Below the pieces are notes generated by a model, which saw only the letters and a list, made by a program, of their open reading frames with translations, was not told the DNA's origin and searched no databases. A stretch of DNA of 64,000 bases from Candidatus Competibacteraceae bacterium (GTDB lineage Bacteria > Pseudomonadota > Gammaproteobacteria > Competibacterales > Competibacteraceae), in contig JADJQQ010000001.1 of the NCBI GenBank assembly GCA_016712625.1, positions 1,364,001 through 1,428,000 of the forward strand. The letters are read 5' to 3'. Below, piece after piece: positions 61,446-64,000 of the stretch. The translations under genes were made by a program, and so were the position numbers. Position 1 is the stretch's first letter; each line of letters begins with the position of its first letter.

Positions 61446-62494
61446 GGAGCCGATACCGCGTCCAGTGTGGCGGCAAATCGGGCGCAGACGGTCGGCCAGT
61501 CGGGCAAGGCCTTCCGCGCCTTGCGCGCGCCAGCCGCGAGCCGCTGGCGCAATTCGGAATTGGTCAGCACTCGCGCCAAGGCGTCGGCCAACGCCGTGTC
61601 GTCGCCGGGCGAGACCAGCAACCCCGCGTCGGCCGGCACCGTGTCGGGAATCGCCCCGGCCGTGGTGCTGACGATCGGCAAACCCCGCGCCAGCGCCTCG
61701 GCCAGCACCATGCCGTAACCTTCATACCAGGATGGCAGGACGAACAGATCGGCCTGTTGGTAGCTAACGGCCAGGGCGGCCGCGTCTAGCTCTCCCAGCC
61801 ACTCGATGCGGTGTTTGAGATCCAGCGCTGCCGCTAGATGGCGCAATGTGTCGGCTGTGGCCGGGTCGAGAGCGGCGCTGCCGGCGCAACGCAGCCGCCA
61901 AGGCAGATGGTTAATCCGCCGCAAGGCGTGGAACAGCACGGCGTGGCCCTTGCGCGGGGTGAGGCTGGCGGCGCAAAACAATATCGGTTCTGACCGGCTT
62001 GAAACTGGCGCAAGTGGGGCTGGATCGGTGCCGGGCGGCACCACGACGCAACGGGCGGGCGAAACAGCGTAATCCGCCAACGCCCGAACCGTGTGCGGGC
62101 TGGTGACGATCACCCGTCGGACATGGCGCAAGGCTTCGCGTTCGCTGGTGTAAAGCTGTTGCTGCGCGGTTTCATTGAGACCAGTTTCCAACGCCAGCGG
62201 ATGGTGGACCAAACCGATAAGTCGCAAGCGCTCTCGATGCAAGGTAACTGCCGCTGGCAGGGTCCCCAGCGCCAAGCCATCGATGACCACCCTCGCCTGG
62301 TCCGGCAACGCCGCCAGCACCGCGTCGGCTTCTTGCCGCGCCGCCGCGGTCGGCATCGGAAACGAGGGATCGAGACGGTGGAGAGTGACCGACCATCCCA
62401 ACGCCGTCAGCCCAGCCATAATATGACGATCGTAAAGATAACCACCGGTGCGCGTATCGGGGTCGCCCGGAATCAGAAAATGGACTGCTTTCAA
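61442..62494 (-). CDS. Family 4 glycosyltransferase
   Basis: 350 residues with a GT-B fold. N-terminal domain starts AVHFLIPGDPDTRTGGYLYDRHI (Gly-rich loop). The C-terminal donor domain has ILFCAASLTPRKGHAVLFHAL and the E-x7-E motif in WYEGYGMVLAEALARGLPIVSTTAG. Donor and acceptor unknown. It overlaps both neighbours by four bases (PTPS-like upstream, methyltransferase downstream), so the three proteins are made together. Nothing nearby resembles LPS or exopolysaccharide synthesis, so a small-molecule acceptor is plausible. Confidence 0.85.
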   Translation of the reverse strand: MKAVHFLIPGDPDTRTGGYLYDRHIMAGLTALGWSVTLHRLDPSFPMPTAAARQEADAVLAALPDQARVVIDGLALGTLPAAVTLHRERLRLIGLVHHPLALETGLNETAQQQLYTSEREALRHVRRVIVTSPHTVRALADYAVSPARCVVVPPGTDPAPLAPVSSRSEPILFCAASLTPRKGHAVLFHALRRINHLPWRLRCAGSAALDPATADTLRHLAAALDLKHRIEWLGELDAAALAVSYQQADLFVLPSWYEGYGMVLAEALARGLPIVSTTAGAIPDTVPADAGLLVSPGDDTALADALARVLTNSELRQRLAAGARKARKALPDWPTVCARFAATLDAVSAP

Positions 62495-62895
62495 GCGAGC
62501 AAGCCTTCATAAGCGGCCCAGGCCGCGTGCGATTCGTTGAGCACAACCCGCATGGAACTGAGTCCAGCAATGTTTGGTCCCAACTGTCCTTCTTCGATGC
62601 GAGCCGCCACGCGGTCGAAGATCTCTCGAGCCAGAAATTCGGTGGTGGTGTTGCGATGGCTGAATTCAGGCATCTCGTCGAGATTGCGGAAATTTAATTC
62701 AGTGAGCACAGCGCGTAGACAATCGCTCAGCTTACCGATATCAACCACGATACCGTCACGGTCCAGATCAGGGCGACGCAATTCCAGATCAACGACGTAA
62801 GTGGCGCCGTGCAAGCGTTGGGCGGGACCGAAGACTTCTCCCCGGAAGCTGTGAGCAATCATGAAATGATCGCGAACACAAACAGTGTACATCAT
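62491..62895 (-). CDS. 6-pyruvoyl-tetrahydropterin synthase/QueD-superfamily protein with degenerate active site
   Basis: 134 residues with the T-fold of PTPS/QueD: an FMIAHSF-type first strand, DGIVVDIGKLSDCLRAVL, NTTTEFLAREIFDRV and a final Glu in NESHAAWAAYEG. Key residues differ. The zinc site keeps H15 and H29, but the HGH motif reads HGA (A31). The catalytic Cys before it is missing (FGPAQRLHGA). The LDH motif carrying the catalytic Asp and His reads LNF (N68-F69). It should not catalyse the standard PTPS or QueD reaction. Its stop overlaps the glycosyltransferase start (ATGA). Confidence 0.8.
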   Translation of the reverse strand: MMYTVCVRDHFMIAHSFRGEVFGPAQRLHGATYVVDLELRRPDLDRDGIVVDIGKLSDCLRAVLTELNFRNLDEMPEFSHRNTTTEFLAREIFDRVAARIEEGQLGPNIAGLSSMRVVLNESHAAWAAYEGLLA

Positions 62896-62998
62896 GATGG
62901 CTTGACCTTGAGTTGGGAGTGTCGGGGTGGCAGGTTGTCGGAAGTATAAAGAAGGCGTGTGAAAAAGGGGCTGTTGACAGATGTTTTACCGTAGGCGG

Positions 62999-63985
62999 CT
63001 AGGTGGTGTAGGCGAGGCGATGGCACAGTACGCCGCGCGGGTTACAATTTAATTCCGCCATTATCCGAGGCAATTCAGTAAACGGGCTTTCACCGCTGAT
63101 TAGGATATCCAGCGTCGGATCGCCCAGCAGGTTGATGGCTGTCGCCATGCGCCGCCGATTGTCCCAGCGCGCACGTTGCGCGGTAGCGATAGCCCCGACT
63201 TGGGAGCCACGGATGGTCAGCCGTTTAGAATGGAATGCCTCACCCAGCGGCAGGTTGACCGAATGGACCCCAAACCAGCTTGCCTCGACCACGACCGCTT
63301 CGAACCCCGCTAGGCTCAGCGCTGTCCTCAAACCCTCCGGCGCTCCACTGGCATGGATGAGTACGTCCTGCTCGCCAACCGCTTGATCGGGTAAAGCGAA
63401 CGTGACGCCGAGTGGCTTGGCCAGTGCTGCTTTGTCGCTATCAATATCCACCAGCTGGGTTTGGCAGCCTGGCAGTCCGCTAGCCAGTCGGGCGATCAAA
63501 CAGCCAATCAGCCCGGCGCCGATGATGGTGATCCGATCTCCCAACCGGGGCGCGGCGTCCCAGAGCACGTTGAGCGCCGTTTCCATATTGGCGGCCAGCA
63601 CCGCGCGGCCCGGCGGGATATGGTTTGGCACGGGCGTCGTTGCCGCTCTGGGGACAACGTAGCGATCCTGGTGGGGATAGAGGCAAAAAACGGTTCGGCC
63701 GCACCAATCTTTTGGCCCGGCCTCGACCTGGCCGACGTTACAGTAGCCGTATTTTATTGGAGCCGGGAAATCGCCCTGCTGGAATGGAGCGCGCATGGCT
63801 TGATACTGGCTGGGTGGCACCTCGCCGCGAAAGATCAGGCTTTCGGTGCCACGGCTGATGGCGGTGTACAGCGTTCGCACTCGAATTTCATTGGTTTTTG
63901 GCGCAAAGAGAGGTTCGCTGCGAATTTCGCCACGACCTGGGGCGACCAGCCAGAATGCCTGCGCGGTTAAACAGTCCTGGAGCAT
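62999..63985 (-). CDS. MDR-superfamily dehydrogenase without zinc ligands
   Basis: 328 residues. GroES-like N-terminal half (EIRVRTLYTAISRGTESLIFRGEVP) where the usual catalytic Cys is Thr/Ser. No structural four-Cys zinc lobe. The Rossmann half has ITIIGAGLIGCLIARLASGLPGCQTQLVDID. It resembles proteins annotated as zinc-binding alcohol dehydrogenase or BchC-like. GGAGG lies eight bases before the ATG near the window end. First gene seen of the dehydrogenase-PTPS-like-GT4-methyltransferase run; a further upstream member may lie outside the window. Confidence 0.82.
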   Translation of the reverse strand: MLQDCLTAQAFWLVAPGRGEIRSEPLFAPKTNEIRVRTLYTAISRGTESLIFRGEVPPSQYQAMRAPFQQGDFPAPIKYGYCNVGQVEAGPKDWCGRTVFCLYPHQDRYVVPRAATTPVPNHIPPGRAVLAANMETALNVLWDAAPRLGDRITIIGAGLIGCLIARLASGLPGCQTQLVDIDSDKAALAKPLGVTFALPDQAVGEQDVLIHASGAPEGLRTALSLAGFEAVVVEASWFGVHSVNLPLGEAFHSKRLTIRGSQVGAIATAQRARWDNRRRMATAINLLGDPTLDILISGESPFTELPRIMAELNCNPRGVLCHRLAYTT

Positions 63986-64000
63986 CGCAGCCTCCCTTCA

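Overview
The window is ordinary, GC-rich chromosome of a gammaproteobacterium. The main evidence is conserved gene order: initiator tRNA-rimP-nusA-infB-rbfA-truB-rpsO-pnp, then tRNA-Ser, the SRP RNA and dnaX-ybaB-recR. It also carries lipid A and heptose genes (msbA, hldE), a type IV pilus motor (pilU) and a soluble transhydrogenase (sthA), so the cell is a Gram-negative with LPS and twitching pili. TreY/TreZ trehalose synthesis from alpha-glucan would suit a glycogen-storing lineage such as Competibacteraceae, but that placement is inference. No insertion sequence, prophage, CRISPR array or plasmid gene was seen.

Layout. 0-0.8 kb: truncated creD. 1.1-6.1 kb: biotin operon bioB-bioA-bioF-bioC-bioD, closed by a terminator shared with a convergent cold-shock gene. 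6.1-9.5 kb: csp, a small ORF, rimI, udg and leuA. 9.8-14.5 kb: treZ-treY. 14.5-19.5 kb, minus strand: pssA, a NYN-domain gene and ilvB-ilvN-ilvC. 19.9-24.8 kb: a DUF4124 protein, proS, an AT-rich segment with three DnaA boxes, acyP, a TlpA-like thioredoxin, a lipoprotein, wrbA and a membrane protein. 24.8-37.2 kb: the translation/RNA block and the dnaX-ybaB-recR-HIT block. 37.2-39.3 kb: a LytTR two-component pair and tRNA-Ala. 39.3-43.3 kb: two small-sugar transferases and the AmmeMemoRadiSam trio. 43.3-57.4 kb: rlmJ, a rhodanese, a lytic transglycosylase, a Sel1 protein, msbA, hldE, an FAD oxidoreductase/aldo-keto reductase pair, an aminotransferase, pilU and sthA. 57.7-64 kb: an AI-2E permease and then the least explained part of the window.

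The best candidate for an undescribed system is 58.9-64.0 kb. A zinc-less MDR dehydrogenase, a 6-pyruvoyltetrahydropterin-synthase-like protein, a GT4 glycosyltransferase and a SAM methyltransferase form a tight minus-strand operon. It converges on an FkbM methyltransferase and a stand-alone RibD-type reductase. The PTPS-like protein lacks the family's catalytic Cys and Asp-His and one zinc His, so it probably does not make an ordinary pterin. Together the genes look like a pathway that builds, reduces, methylates and glycosylates a small molecule, possibly pteridine-like. The AmmeMemoRadiSam trio at 40.7-43.3 kb is a second conserved but unsolved system.

Two core genes, udg and ilvB, are each broken by the apparent loss of one base in a short homopolymer. 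Homology continues cleanly across both breaks, so base-calling error is more likely than real decay.
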